Shown here in pieces: positions 1-8,801 of a DNA stretch of 64,000 nt (its first letter is position 1; every line of letters begins with the position of its first letter). A program made the position numbers and the translations under genes. The notes beneath the pieces were generated by a model. The model saw only the letters and a program-made list of their open reading frames with translations. It had not been told where the DNA came from and did not search any database. This DNA is from ZC4RG30 sp963726085. Lineage in GTDB: Bacteria > Pseudomonadota > Gammaproteobacteria > Steroidobacterales > Steroidobacteraceae. Location: NCBI GenBank assembly GCA_963726085.1, contig CAVSAR010000007.1:62001-126000 (forward strand), in the 5' to 3' direction.

Positions 1-53
1 ATGCAAACCGCGAGCAGGCCAGCGGCAGTCGTCAGGGTCAGGAACTTGCGCAT
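1..53 (-). CDS. N-terminus of an exported protein, cut by the window edge
   Basis: Only 17 codons are inside the window. They read MRKFLTLTTAAGLLAVC, a typical start of a signal peptide with a basic n-region and a hydrophobic core. A purine-rich ribosome site (GGAGA) lies just upstream of the ATG. The gene reads away from amtB and is separated from it by a terminator, so it is probably a separate transcription unit. Function cannot be told from this fragment. Confidence 0.6.
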   Translation of the reverse strand, partial: MRKFLTLTTAAGLLAVC

Positions 54-160
54 AGATTTCTCCGCTCGAAGTATCGCCGCATGACGGGACTGGCCCCTGT
101 GAAGCCCATCACAGTCGTCGCGCCTGGCCGGGGAAATACCAAGACAGTCTCCACAAAAGA

Positions 161-195
161 AAAAGCCCCGGCAACCTTTGGGTTGCCGGGGCCTT
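161..195 (-). terminator. Intrinsic terminator after amtB
   Basis: A perfect 12-bp stem (165-176 with 181-192) encloses a 4-base loop. On the minus strand it is followed by a short T run (the complement of 161-164). It lies about 20 bases past the amtB stop codon. Confidence 0.85.
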
Positions 196-213
196 GTTGG
201 GGGTCGAGGCTAC

Positions 214-1653
214 TTACAGGTCGTAAGCACGCTCGCCGTGAGCGACCAGGTCCAGACCCTCGCGCTCTTCGTCTTCAGTCACCCGCAGGCCGAAGAGGAG
301 CTTGACGATGTAGAACGAGATCGCCGCAACTACTGCCGTCCACACAAAGACGATGCCCACCGCCTTGGCCTGGATCAGCAGCTGCGCGGAGATGCCCGGG
401 TAACCGACCTTGCCCGTGACCCAGTCCTGCACGCTGCCAGGGCCGCCCAGATCCGGCGAGTTGAAGACGCCGGTTGCCAGAGCGCCAAAGATGCCGCCCA
501 GTGCATGGACACCGAATACGTCCAGCGAGTCGTCGGCCCGGATCAGCTTCTTGAGGCCGGTAACGCCCCAGAAGCACAGCACGCCAACGCCCAGGCCGAT
601 CGCGAACGCGCCGGGGATGCCGACGTTGCCTGCGGCAGGGGTGATGGCCACGAGGCCCGCGACCGCTCCGGAGGCTGCACCCACCATCGAGGGCTTACCC
701 TTGACGATCCATTCGATGGCCATCCATGACAGCACCGCGCAAGCCGTGGCGAGGTAGGTGTTCATGAACGCCAGGGCAGCGGAGCCGTTGGCCTCCAGCG
801 CGGATCCGGCATTGAATCCGAACCAGCCAAACCACAGCAGGGCCGCGCCGATCATGGTCATGGTCACGCTGTGCGGCGGCATGGGCACCTTGCCGTACCC
901 CAGGCGCTTGCCCAGGATGATCGCGCCCACCAGGCCCGCAACGCCGGCGTTGATGTGCACCACCGTGCCGCCTGCGAAGTCCAGGGCTCCCATCTGCCAG
1001 ATGTAACCGCCCAGTGCGTTCTGCGCATCCACCACGTTGGCAGCGGTGTAGGCGTCCGGACCCTGCCAGTACCACACCATGTGGGCGACGGGCAGGTAGC
1101 TGAACGTGAACCACAGCACCAGGAACACCAGCACTGCCGAGAACTTGATGCGCTCGACCAGCGATCCCAGGATCAGGCAGCAGGTGATGGCGGCGAAGGT
1201 TGCCTGGAAGCCAACGAACACCAGCTCATACATCGGCGTGGCCTTGCTGAACGTGGCCCCCAGGGAGAAGGCCCCGCTCACCGGATCAAAGGTGCCGTTG
1301 AGGAACAGGCGGCTGAACCCGCCAAAGAACGGGTTGCCCGCCGTAAATGCCAGCGAGTAACCGTAAATGCACCACAGCACGGTGATGAGCGAGAAGCCGA
1401 CGAATACCTGCATCAGCACCGACAGCATGTTCTTGGTGCGCACCAAGCCGCCGTAAAACAGCGCCAGGGCTGGCACCGACATGAGCAGCACCAGCGCCGT
1501 GGAAGTCAGCATCCACGAGGTGTCGCCCTTGTTGGGCACAGGCGGAGGCGGAGCGTCTGCTGCTCCAGCCAGCGCTGGCAGCAGTGCCAGCGAGGCAATT
1601 AGGGCTGCCCGCGCCCAAGGCGAGGACTTGATAGAGGCGAGATCAATGCGCAT
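214..1653 (-). CDS. amtB: Ammonium transporter AmtB
   Basis: Inner-membrane ammonium channel of the Amt/Rh family, 479 residues. The start is the ATG at 1653, behind a GGGAG ribosome site, which gives a signal sequence ending near LAGAADAPPP as in other proteobacterial AmtB precursors. About eleven hydrophobic segments follow. The two pore histidine regions are visible in GGTVVHINAG and in VFGVHALGG. It lies 19 bases downstream of glnK in the usual glnK-amtB operon, so its expression should follow nitrogen limitation through the upstream sigma-54 promoter. GlnK normally plugs AmtB with its T-loop, but the GlnK here lacks that loop, so control of this channel may differ. The family assignment is secure. 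Confidence 0.96.
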   Translation of the reverse strand: MRIDLASIKSSPWARAALIASLALLPALAGAADAPPPPVPNKGDTSWMLTSTALVLLMSVPALALFYGGLVRTKNMLSVLMQVFVGFSLITVLWCIYGYSLAFTAGNPFFGGFSRLFLNGTFDPVSGAFSLGATFSKATPMYELVFVGFQATFAAITCCLILGSLVERIKFSAVLVFLVLWFTFSYLPVAHMVWYWQGPDAYTAANVVDAQNALGGYIWQMGALDFAGGTVVHINAGVAGLVGAIILGKRLGYGKVPMPPHSVTMTMIGAALLWFGWFGFNAGSALEANGSAALAFMNTYLATACAVLSWMAIEWIVKGKPSMVGAASGAVAGLVAITPAAGNVGIPGAFAIGLGVGVLCFWGVTGLKKLIRADDSLDVFGVHALGGIFGALATGVFNSPDLGGPGSVQDWVTGKVGYPGISAQLLIQAKAVGIVFVWTAVVAAISFYIVKLLFGLRVTEDEEREGLDLVAHGERAYDL

Positions 1654-1672
1654 ATGCGACTCCCAGCTGTTT

Positions 1673-1960
1673 TTAAGTTGCCGCTGTTCCGGTCTCGCCG
1701 GTGCGGATCCGTATTGCCTGTTCAAGATTGCCAACCAAAATCTTCCCGTCGCCACTCCGGCCCGTACGGGAAACGTTGGCCAGGGCCTCAAGCACCGGTT
1801 CGACAATCGTCTCGTCGACCGCTATCTCGAGTTTTGCCCGCGGGCCGTAGCTCGCCTCATACACTTCAGTCACCGTCACGCCCTGTACGCCCAGCTGGGC
1901 GATTGCCTGTCGAAGCTCGTCCAGCTTGAAAGGCCGGACGATGGCCGTGATGAGCTTCAT
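1673..1960 (-). CDS. glnK: P-II nitrogen regulator (GlnK/GlnB type) lacking the T-loop
   Basis: The ends are typical of P-II: it begins MKLITAIVRPFKLDELR and ends with the C-loop region VRIRTGE-like (AIRIRTGETG), with the B-loop TGRSGDGKI present. It has 95 residues instead of the usual 112. The missing stretch is the T-loop: after GVTVTEV the sequence goes directly to YEASYGPRAKLEIAV. The segment that in ordinary GlnK holds GRQKGH, ELYRG and the uridylylated Tyr51 is absent. The loss is a multiple of three, so the frame is intact. Nucleotide and 2-oxoglutarate binding could persist in part, but uridylylation at Tyr51 and T-loop insertion into AmtB could not occur as described for the family. 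The start follows family alignment; upstream in-frame codons are not P-II-like. Confidence 0.9.
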   Translation of the reverse strand: MKLITAIVRPFKLDELRQAIAQLGVQGVTVTEVYEASYGPRAKLEIAVDETIVEPVLEALANVSRTGRSGDGKILVGNLEQAIRIRTGETGTAAT

Positions 1961-2059
1961 GAAATGCATTTCGCGTGTGCTACGAATCCCTGGGTTATGC
2001 CCAATGCCTCTTGTCTCCCGGTACGCATGAACCAACCGGTTCGGCGCCCAAGTGGTTAG

Positions 2060-2075
2060 TGCAGAATCCATGCCA
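2060..2075 (-). promoter_or_regulatory. Sigma-54 promoter of glnK-amtB
   Basis: The minus strand reads TGGCATGGATTCTGCA, close to the sigma-54 consensus TGGCACG-N4-TTGCA with the GG and GC dinucleotides in the right places. Transcription would start near 2050, about 90 bases before glnK. Confidence 0.7.
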
Positions 2076-2157
2076 TGCCCTTTTTCGGGCCGGCTCGCCC
2101 TTATTGGGCGCTGCGCCGCAAGCGGCGCACAGTTGTGGGCAGTGGCCTCTGAAGGAA

Positions 2158-2174
2158 TGCACTAAAATGGTGCC
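2158..2174. promoter_or_regulatory. Probable NtrC binding site
   Basis: TGCACTAAAATGGTGCC matches the NtrC palindrome TGCAC-N7-GTGCA at most positions. It is centred about 115 bases upstream of the predicted sigma-54 start of glnK, the usual enhancer distance. A weaker imperfect palindrome lies near 2124-2139. The site also falls in the ubiK upstream region. Confidence 0.6.
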
Positions 2175-2220
2175 TATGGCCGGCTTGCCGGTTGCCGCGT
2201 GGACAAGGAAAGTAGGGGCC

Positions 2221-2472
2221 ATGGACAAGATTTCGGCCAATGAATTGCTGCAGCGCCTGCTCGAAGGGCTGCCCGCCTCCCTGCAGGCAGCACGGGCGGA
2301 CGTGGAGGCGCATTTCGGTCGCGTCCTCAACAGCGGACTGCAGCGGCTGGACCTGGTGACCCGCGAGGAATTCGACGCCCAGGCGCGGGTGCTGCTGCGC
2401 AGCCGCGAGCTGCTGGTCCAGTTGGCGGCAAGGGTGTCGGAGCTGGAGCTGGAGCGGCAGCGCGACCGCTGA
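2221..2472 (+). CDS. ubiK: Ubiquinone biosynthesis accessory factor UbiK
   Basis: An 83-residue protein of the BMFP/YqiC family, which binds UbiJ and helps aerobic ubiquinone synthesis. The family N-terminus is seen in the amphipathic start DKISANELLQRLLEGLP. Then comes a central VLNSGLQRLDLVTREEFDAQ, and the C-terminus is a coiled coil rich in Leu, Glu and Arg (LLVQLAARVSELELERQ). The start at 2221 is chosen because a purine-rich site (AAGGAAAG) precedes it and the family begins there; longer in-frame extensions look non-coding. It is divergent from glnK. Confidence 0.9.
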   Translation: MDKISANELLQRLLEGLPASLQAARADVEAHFGRVLNSGLQRLDLVTREEFDAQARVLLRSRELLVQLAARVSELELERQRDR

Positions 2473-2602
2473 GCCACTTTTCGATTTCGCTATTGGACAG
2501 GCAACACCATCGCCGCGCGCCCTCGCGGGACATGACGGCAACGGGTTATCCCGCGGGCACGGCGCAGGCAATACGTTCCGGGGTCAGACAAGGAGTATCA
2601 AG

Positions 2603-3427
2603 ATGATCCGATTGAGCAGGGTTTTGCGCGGGTGCGTGTGGCTGGTCCTGGGTGCGTCCCTTGGCATGTCAGGACTGGGCCATGCCCAGCAATCGACCAC
2701 CTCTTCTTCGACTACGGGCAGTTTTGAGATCATTTCGGTCGAGGGCAACCAGCTGGTCGTGCGCGGCGCGGCGGGCACCAACGAGTACACGGTGCCTGCG
2801 GACTTTCGCTTCATGGTCGACGGCAAGGCCCTCTCGGTGGCCCAATTGCACGCGGGCATGAAAGGCACCGCCACCGTCACGACCACCACGACGGTCAAGC
2901 CGGTCTATGTCACGCAGATCAAGCACGGCAAGGTGCTCAGCCGGGTGGCGCGCACGGTGGTCGTGGAAGGCGATGACGGCAAGTCGCGCAGCTTCACGCA
3001 AACCCAGATCGATGATCGCGGCGTGCGCATCTTTCGCGACGGCAAGCCGCTGAAGATCATGAACCTCAATGCCGGCGACGAGCTGACCGCGACGATCGTG
3101 ACCACCGCCCCGCCGCTGGTGCTGACCAAGAAGCAGGTTGAGGCGACATTGGCAGCCGAGCCTCCCGCGCCCGCGGTGGCCCCTGAGCCGCAAGCGGCAG
3201 CCCCGGCGCCGGCAGCCGCTGCGCAATCTGCGGCCGCACCTGCAGCGCAACCGGCAGAGCCGGCCGCGGCGAGCGCGCCGCAACCCGCGGCACCTGCGGT
3301 GGCGAGCAGCGAAACGCCGCCGGAGTCGCGCAGCCACCTGTGGATGTGGATGCTGGGGCTAGTGGCCGTGATCGTGGCCCTGTTCCTGATAGGCAGGAAC
3401 AGGGACGGGAAATCCGGACCGAACTAG
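2603..3427 (+). CDS. Exported protein with Ala/Pro-rich linker and C-terminal membrane anchor
   Basis: Family not recognised. A signal peptide of about 28 residues ends at GLGHAQ. Residues 30-175 look like a beta-rich domain with two similar halves, each carrying a D-G-K turn before a leucine or alanine (VDGKALSVAQLHAG and RDGKPLKIMNLNAG), so it may be an internal duplication. Residues 185-240 are an Ala/Pro-rich spacer, followed by one transmembrane segment (MWMLGLVAVIVALFLIG) and a short basic tail. The layout suggests a periplasmic domain held to the inner membrane by its C-terminus. AAGGAG precedes the ATG at a good distance. Confidence 0.75.
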   Translation: MIRLSRVLRGCVWLVLGASLGMSGLGHAQQSTTSSSTTGSFEIISVEGNQLVVRGAAGTNEYTVPADFRFMVDGKALSVAQLHAGMKGTATVTTTTTVKPVYVTQIKHGKVLSRVARTVVVEGDDGKSRSFTQTQIDDRGVRIFRDGKPLKIMNLNAGDELTATIVTTAPPLVLTKKQVEATLAAEPPAPAVAPEPQAAAPAPAAAAQSAAAPAAQPAEPAAASAPQPAAPAVASSETPPESRSHLWMWMLGLVAVIVALFLIGRNRDGKSGPN

Positions 3428-3701
3428 CCTGCCCCCGATCGCGCAGATGTGTGCGCGGCGCTGCCGCTGGCGGTTGGGATGCGCACGATTATTTGGGTCG
3501 CGCACGGGCACTGGCAGCCGTGAGGCGCCTTGGGCAACCGCGTGCGTCCTGGCAATGACCCACGCCGGTGCGACCGGGGCCGTAGCTTCGAGTCCTTAGC
3601 GCGTACTGTGCGCCTGGCAAACGCAGCGATACTGCGCCAGCTGTGACGCAGGCATGGGCGCTGCGATGGGAGGCGTCACGGGGGCCGCGTACACTGGGCT
3701 C

Positions 3702-3965
3702 ATGGGTGATGTGCAAGATTCGTTGGCCATGCTCGACGAGATGGGCCTGACGCTGCCCTCGACGGCGTACGTGATCGGCGTGCTGATTTTCAGCGTCATC
3801 GGCATGGTCCTTTTCTGGCAGGGGCGCAAGCGCAAGAACCCCGGCGTGAAGTGGTCTGGCCTGGCGCTGATGCTCTATCCGTACGTGGTGTGGGGAACGG
3901 CGCCCATGTATTTGGTGGGCGTTGCGCTCTGCGGGCTGGCATGGTGGTACTGGCGCAAGGTGTGA
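3702..3965 (+). CDS. Small inner-membrane protein
   Basis: An 87-residue protein with three predicted membrane segments: TAYVIGVLIFSVIGMVLFW, then a basic QGRKRKNP loop, then LALMLYPYVVWGTAPMYLVG and a short last helix ending in WWYWRKV. It resembles widespread small proteobacterial membrane proteins whose role is not known. The start is uncertain: ATG at 3654 in the same frame would add 16 residues of weaker character. Its stop overlaps the start of the next gene, which suggests translational coupling. Confidence 0.7.
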   Translation: MGDVQDSLAMLDEMGLTLPSTAYVIGVLIFSVIGMVLFWQGRKRKNPGVKWSGLALMLYPYVVWGTAPMYLVGVALCGLAWWYWRKV

Positions 3966-4348
3966 ATGTGTTCAGGACGTGGCTGCCCACGCAGCTGCAG
4001 CTGCTGTTGCTGGGGGTGCTGGCCGGCTGTGCAGCCCAGGCGCCACGACCGGCGGCGTCTTCCTACGGCTGCATGGTGGCCGAGCGCGACGCGCTGCCCG
4101 CAGGCATGCCCGACGACCAGAAGCACTGCGTGGCATCCGGGTTGATTGCGCGCCACTGCAGCGTCACCGAAGCGCATCTGGCCGGAATCGGCAAGGAGGT
4201 GCAGGACCTGTTCACCGGCGGCGATGCGTCGTGGGCCGACTGGCAGATGGATCGCAAGGGCATGGGCTGCGCGCACGACGCGCCCGATGACGCGGCCGTG
4301 ACGCAGTGTTGTGCCGCGCTGAGTCGTGCCCCGAACGCGACCGACTAG
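3962..4348 (+). CDS. Small lipoprotein of unknown function
   Basis: About 128 residues starting with GTG that overlaps the stop of the preceding gene (GTGA). A lipoprotein signal is clear: a hydrophobic LQLLLLGVLAGC with the lipobox Cys at LAGC. The mature part has six further cysteines (YGCM, KHCV, RHCS, MGCA, and the pair QCCA), which may form disulfides in the periplasm. An alternative ATG start at 3941 is possible. The family is not recognised. Confidence 0.7.
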   Translation: MNVFRTWLPTQLQLLLLGVLAGCAAQAPRPAASSYGCMVAERDALPAGMPDDQKHCVASGLIARHCSVTEAHLAGIGKEVQDLFTGGDASWADWQMDRKGMGCAHDAPDDAAVTQCCAALSRAPNATD

Positions 4349-4351
4349 CGG

Positions 4352-4867
4352 CTACATCGAAACGATGTGATCAACCGCCTGCTTGATGAGGTCGTCGGAC
4401 AGGTCCGTGCGTCCGCCCTTGGCCGGCATTACCCCTGAAGTACCGGTGAATCCCTTGAGCGCATGCTCATAGAGGGTGGCCTTGCCCTTGGCAATGCGCG
4501 GCGCCCACGCCGTGGGATCTCCTGCCTTGGGCGCTCCGGCGATGCCGGCGCCGTGGCAGGCCTTGCAGGTGCCTTCAAACACTTCCGTCCCGTTCTTGTA
4601 CGAGGCCAGGACCGCAACCGCGGCGTTGGGGTTGGCAATCGGCTCGATCTTGAGGGCCGTGTTGTCCCGGCCGGCCACCGCGACCCGGACGGGTGGAGCG
4701 ATGCGCGACTGTACGCTGTCCTGCAGCATGGGTTCGTCCAGGACATGCGCATACTGCTCGTGCTTTCCCACATAGCGCGCCAGGGCGAACATCAGGATGG
4801 CGAACGTGACCAGGATTCCGAGGACTACGCTGAATACGTTGAAAAAGTGGGTGTCGTTCTTGCTCAC
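4352..4867 (-). CDS. Membrane-anchored cytochrome c5-type protein
   Basis: A 171-residue protein starting at GTG 4867. An N-terminal anchor helix (VFSVVLGILVTFAILMFAL) is followed by a linker and a single haem-binding site CKACH inside GTCKACHGAG. A later Met in GVMPAKGG is the likely sixth ligand and the family ending is LIKQAVDHIVSM. This fits the cytochrome c5 family of small electron carriers facing the periplasm. The GTG start is supported by a good promoter only about 30 bases upstream; the open frame continues further but runs into that promoter and the divergent gene. Confidence 0.88.
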   Translation of the reverse strand: MSKNDTHFFNVFSVVLGILVTFAILMFALARYVGKHEQYAHVLDEPMLQDSVQSRIAPPVRVAVAGRDNTALKIEPIANPNAAVAVLASYKNGTEVFEGTCKACHGAGIAGAPKAGDPTAWAPRIAKGKATLYEHALKGFTGTSGVMPAKGGRTDLSDDLIKQAVDHIVSM

Positions 4868-4904
4868 GTTTGGGGTTCCGGCCTTTGGACTACTGTAACT
4901 GTTG

Positions 4905-4932
4905 ATTATATCAGGAACTCTTTCCCGTCCAG
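4905..4932 (-). promoter_or_regulatory. Sigma-70 promoter of the cytochrome c5 gene
   Basis: On the minus strand CTGGAC (4932-4927) and a perfect TATAAT (4910-4905) are 16 bases apart. The predicted start lies about 30 bases before the GTG codon. Confidence 0.55.
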
Positions 4933-4975
4933 CCGACTCGAATGACATGTCCAGCCGTAATAGAATTCCACCCCC

Positions 4976-7432
4976 ATGCTGCGCCCCCACCTGATCCGCA
5001 CCGTTCTGGCGTTTTCCCTGCTGGTTCAGGGAGCTGCCGCATACGCGCAGGCGGCGACCCCCGGTGTCGGGCCGGCGCCGGATCTGGCCGCGCGCTGGAG
5101 CATGCTCAACACGTATTGCAGTGATTGCCACAACTCCACCGACTGGGCCGGGGGCATTGCATTCGACATCCTGACGCCGGCGGACGTGCCGAACGACGTG
5201 AAGCTGTGGGAGGGGGCTGTGCGCAAGCTGCGTGGCCACCTGATGCCGCCGCCGGGCAACAAGCAGCCCACGCAGGCACAGAAGGACGCCATGGTGGGCT
5301 GGCTGGAGACCAGCCTCGATGCGCGCGTCGAGACGCCGCGCGCCGGGCACGTCCCGGTGCAGCGCCTCAACCGCACGGAATACGCCAACACCGTTCGCTC
5401 GCTGCTGGGTGTGGAAATCAAGGTCGAGGATCTGCTGCCCCCGGAAATCGAAATGGATGGCTTCGACAACATCGCCGCCGCCCTGCAAACCTCGCCGGCG
5501 TTTCTTGACCAGTACCTCAGCGCCGCGCGGTTCATTGCCAAGCAGGCCGTGGGCTCGGCGACCCCAAAGCTCTCGAAGACCTTGTATCCGGTGTCGGGCG
5601 GCTCGCAGGACAGCTACATCGATGGCATGCCGCTGGGCAGTCGCGGCGGCATGTCCTTCAGGCACAACTTCCCGGCTGACGGGGAGTACCGCCTCAGCAT
5701 CCTCGACCTGGACGTGGGCCTGTACCCGTCAGCGGCGGAGTCCCGGCAGACCATCGTGATGTACATCGATGGCAGGGAAGTGTTCCGCGGCGATGTGGGT
5801 GGACCGCAGGACCTGGCGTTGGTGGACCGCGAAGGCGCGGACGGCCGCGCCAAGATCATCCAGCGGTTCACCAATATTCCGGTCAAGGTTTCGGCCGGCA
5901 CGCGCCAGGTGGTGGTCACGTTCATCGAGCGTGCCCGGGCGCTGTCTGATGAATACCTGGGTGGCGTTGGTGGCCAGAACGGCGGCGATTTTGGCGGCTT
6001 CGGTCGCCTGCGCCTGGCGCGGCTGCTCAATGGCGTCGAGGTCTCGGGTCCCTTTGGCGTCACGGTCCTGCAAAGCACCGCCAGCCGCGACAAGATCTTC
6101 ATCTGCCAGCCGCTGTCAGTGGCCGACGAGGAACCCTGCGCGCGCCGTATCGCACAGAACCTGACGCGCCGCGCCTACCGGCGACCCGTCGATGCGTCCG
6201 ATGTGGATCACCTGATGCCGTTCTTCGCCGCGGGCCGCAAGGAGACGGGCAATTTCGATGGCGGCGTGCAGGGGCTGGTGGCCGGCGTGCTGGCCAGCCC
6301 GGATTACCTGTATCGCGCCATCTTGCCGCCGGCGCAGGCAGTGCCGGGGGACATCTATAAACTGAGCGACCTGGAGCTGGCGTCGCGCCTGTCGTTCTTC
6401 CTGTGGAGCGATGGCCCGGACGATGAGCTGCTGGCCGTGGCCGCCAGGGCAAGCTGTCCGATCCCAAGGTCTACGAGGCCCAGGTACGGCGCATGCTCAC
6501 CGACCCGCGCGCCACGGCGCTGGTCACCGGCTTCGCCATGCGCTGGCTCAACGTCGATGACCTCAAGGCGGTGGAACCGGATCCGCGGCTGTATCCGGCG
6601 TTCAACGAGCAGATGCGCAGGGATTTCTCCACCGAGATCGAGCTGTTCCTGCGCAGCGTGCTGCTGGAAGACAAGAGCGTCATGCTGCTGCTCACGGCCG
6701 ATTACACGTTCCTCAACGAGCGCATGGCCCGGCACTACGGCATCAGCGGCGTGTTCGGCCCGCAGTTCCGGCGCGTGACGCTGACCGACCCGAACCGGTT
6801 CGGCGTGCTGGGCAAGAGCGCGGTGCTGCTGCGCACCTCGTATGGCGACCGCACGTCACCGGTGCTGCGTGGCGCCTGGGTGCTGGAACGGATCATGGGC
6901 ACGCCGCCGACCCAGCCGCCGCCGGGCGTGTCGACCAACCTGGACGTGCCGCAGGGGCAGAAGGTCACCACCGTTCGCGCCCGCCTCGAGTTGCATCGCG
7001 CGGCCAAATCCTGCAGCCAGTGCCATGGCGTGATCGATCCGATCGGCCTGGCCATGGAGAACTTCGACGCGATCGGCGCCTGGCGCGACCGCGATGCGAC
7101 CGCGGATGCGCCCATCGACGCCAGGACCGTGCTGCCCAGTGGCGTGCCGGTCAACGGTCCGGTCGAGCTGCGCAACCAGCTGCTGTCGCGCCCGGACCAG
7201 TTTGCCCTGGCCTTCAGCCAGAAGCTGATGATGTATGCGCTGGGACGCGCAGTGAAGCCCAATGACCTGAAGCAGGTCCGCGCGCTCGTGCACGCGGCCG
7301 CCAAGCGACTACAGGTTTTCCGACATCGTGCTGGGCGTCGTCACAAGCGACGCGTTTCGCATGCAGGCGTTAGCAGAACCCAAGCAGGGCGAAGGCAAGC
7401 AGACCCCGGCCAAGGTGGCCGCGGTACGTTAG
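4976..7432 (+). CDS. DUF1592-family cytochrome c protein, interrupted by two indels
   Basis: Exported multi-domain protein of the planctomycete-type cytochrome family (DUF1587/1592/1588/1585 order). A signal peptide ends near AYAQA. An N-terminal haem site CSDCH follows, then the DUF1587 motif VQRLNRTEYANTVRSLLG, a carbohydrate-binding-like beta domain around residues 200-340, and the DUF1592-1588 region. A second CSQCH is near the C-terminus (7010-7025). The frame shifts near 6448, where one C or G is missing from a short run, and near 7306, where a CG pair seems lost. Conserved sequence continues across both, ending FSDIVLGVVTSDAFRMQ and a stop at 7432. Family members are usually paired with a DUF1552 protein, as here. 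The indels are probably sequence errors. Confidence 0.85.
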
Positions 7433-7448
7433 GGCAAGGGGAGTCATC

Positions 7449-8797
7449 ATGTATCTGACCAGCAAGCATCTGTCCCGGCGCGCGACGCTCAAGGGACTGG
7501 GCGTAGCCGTTGCCCTGCCGCTGCTCGACGCAATGATCCCCGCCGCCACCGCGCTGGCCCAGACGGCCGCCGCGCCGAAGATGCGCGCCGGGTTCTTCTA
7601 CATCCCGCACGGCACGATCATGGACAACACGCCGTATGGCGCGGAGGTGGACGCCTGGACGCCCACCGGCTCGGGCGCGGACTTCAAGCTCAACACCATC
7701 ATGAGCCCGCTGGAGACGTACAAGCAGCACGTCACCTCCTTCGCCAACCTCGAGAACGCGGCCAGCGCCAATTCGGTGCACACGCTGGTTCCGGCCACCT
7801 GGCTGAGCGGCACGCATCCGGACACCAGCCGCCCGGCGCCAGCATGGCCACGACGCTCGACCAGCTGATCGCCGCGAAGATCGGCCAGGACACATCGCTG
7901 CCCTCGCTGGAGGTCTCCTCCGAGACCACCGTGCAGGTCGCTGCCTGCGGCGGTGGCGCGGGTGCGTGCTTCTACAGTTCGACGACGTCGTTTCGCGATG
8001 CGCATTCGCCGCTGCCCATGGAGTTCAACCCGCGCAAGGTATTCCTGCAGCTGTTCGGCGAGGGCGATACCCCGCAGGAGCGCGACGCGGTGATGCGCCA
8101 GACCACCAGCCTGCTGGACCTGATCTCCGAGCGCACCAAGGCGCTGGAGAAGACGCTGGGGCCCAGTGACCGTGCAGTGCTCGAGAATTACCTGGAGACG
8201 GTCCGTGAGATCGAGCGGCGCCTGGAGAAATCCAAGGCGCGCGATCTGTCCAAGGTCAAACTGCCCGAGGCGCCGGTTGGCGAGCTGGACGCGTTCGACG
8301 CCCAGGTGAAGATGATGTTCGACCTGATCGCGCTGGCGTACCAGGCCAACCTGACCCGGGTGGCCTCCTACATCATGGTGGCCGAGGGTACCAACCGCAC
8401 CTACAACCACATCGGCGTGCCGGATTCGTTTCATCCGCTGTCGCATCACGCCAATGACCGCGAGCGCCTCAAGCGCCTGACCAAGGTGCAGACCTGGCAC
8501 ATGCAGCAGTTCGCCGATTTCGTGGCCAAGATGGCCGCGACGCCCGACGGCGATGGCTCGCTGCTCGACCATTCGATCTTCATGTACGGCTCGAACATGA
8601 GCAACAGCGATCGCCACAACAACTACCCGCTGCCGATCATTCTGGTGGGTGGCGGCAACGGCAAGCTCAAGGGTGCGCAGCACATCCGGCCGCCGGAGCA
8701 CACGCCGGTGGCCAACCTGCACCTGACGGTGCTGGGCAAGTTCGGCATCGAGCAGAAGAGCTTCGGCGACAGCACCGGCGTCATCGCAGGAGTCTGA
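7449..8797 (+). CDS. DUF1552-family exported protein, one indel
   Basis: Begins MYLTSKHLSRRATLKGLG, a twin-arginine-like signal, and continues with the DUF1552 hallmark FFYIPHGTIMDNTPYG. The frame changes near 7835: restoring one G in CCGGG gives TSRPGASMATTLDQLIAAKIG, after which the family continues to the end, including SNMSNSDRHNNYPLPIILVGG. DUF1552 proteins are exported and regularly encoded directly after DUF1592 cytochromes; biochemical function is unknown. The gene lies 16 bases after the DUF1592 stop and 4 bases before the next start, so this is an operon. Confidence 0.85.
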
Positions 8798-8801
8798 GCA
8801 C

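Noticed and set aside
4868..5665. Open extension upstream of the cytochrome c5 gene
   Set aside because: It crosses a good promoter and lies antisense to the DUF1592 gene.
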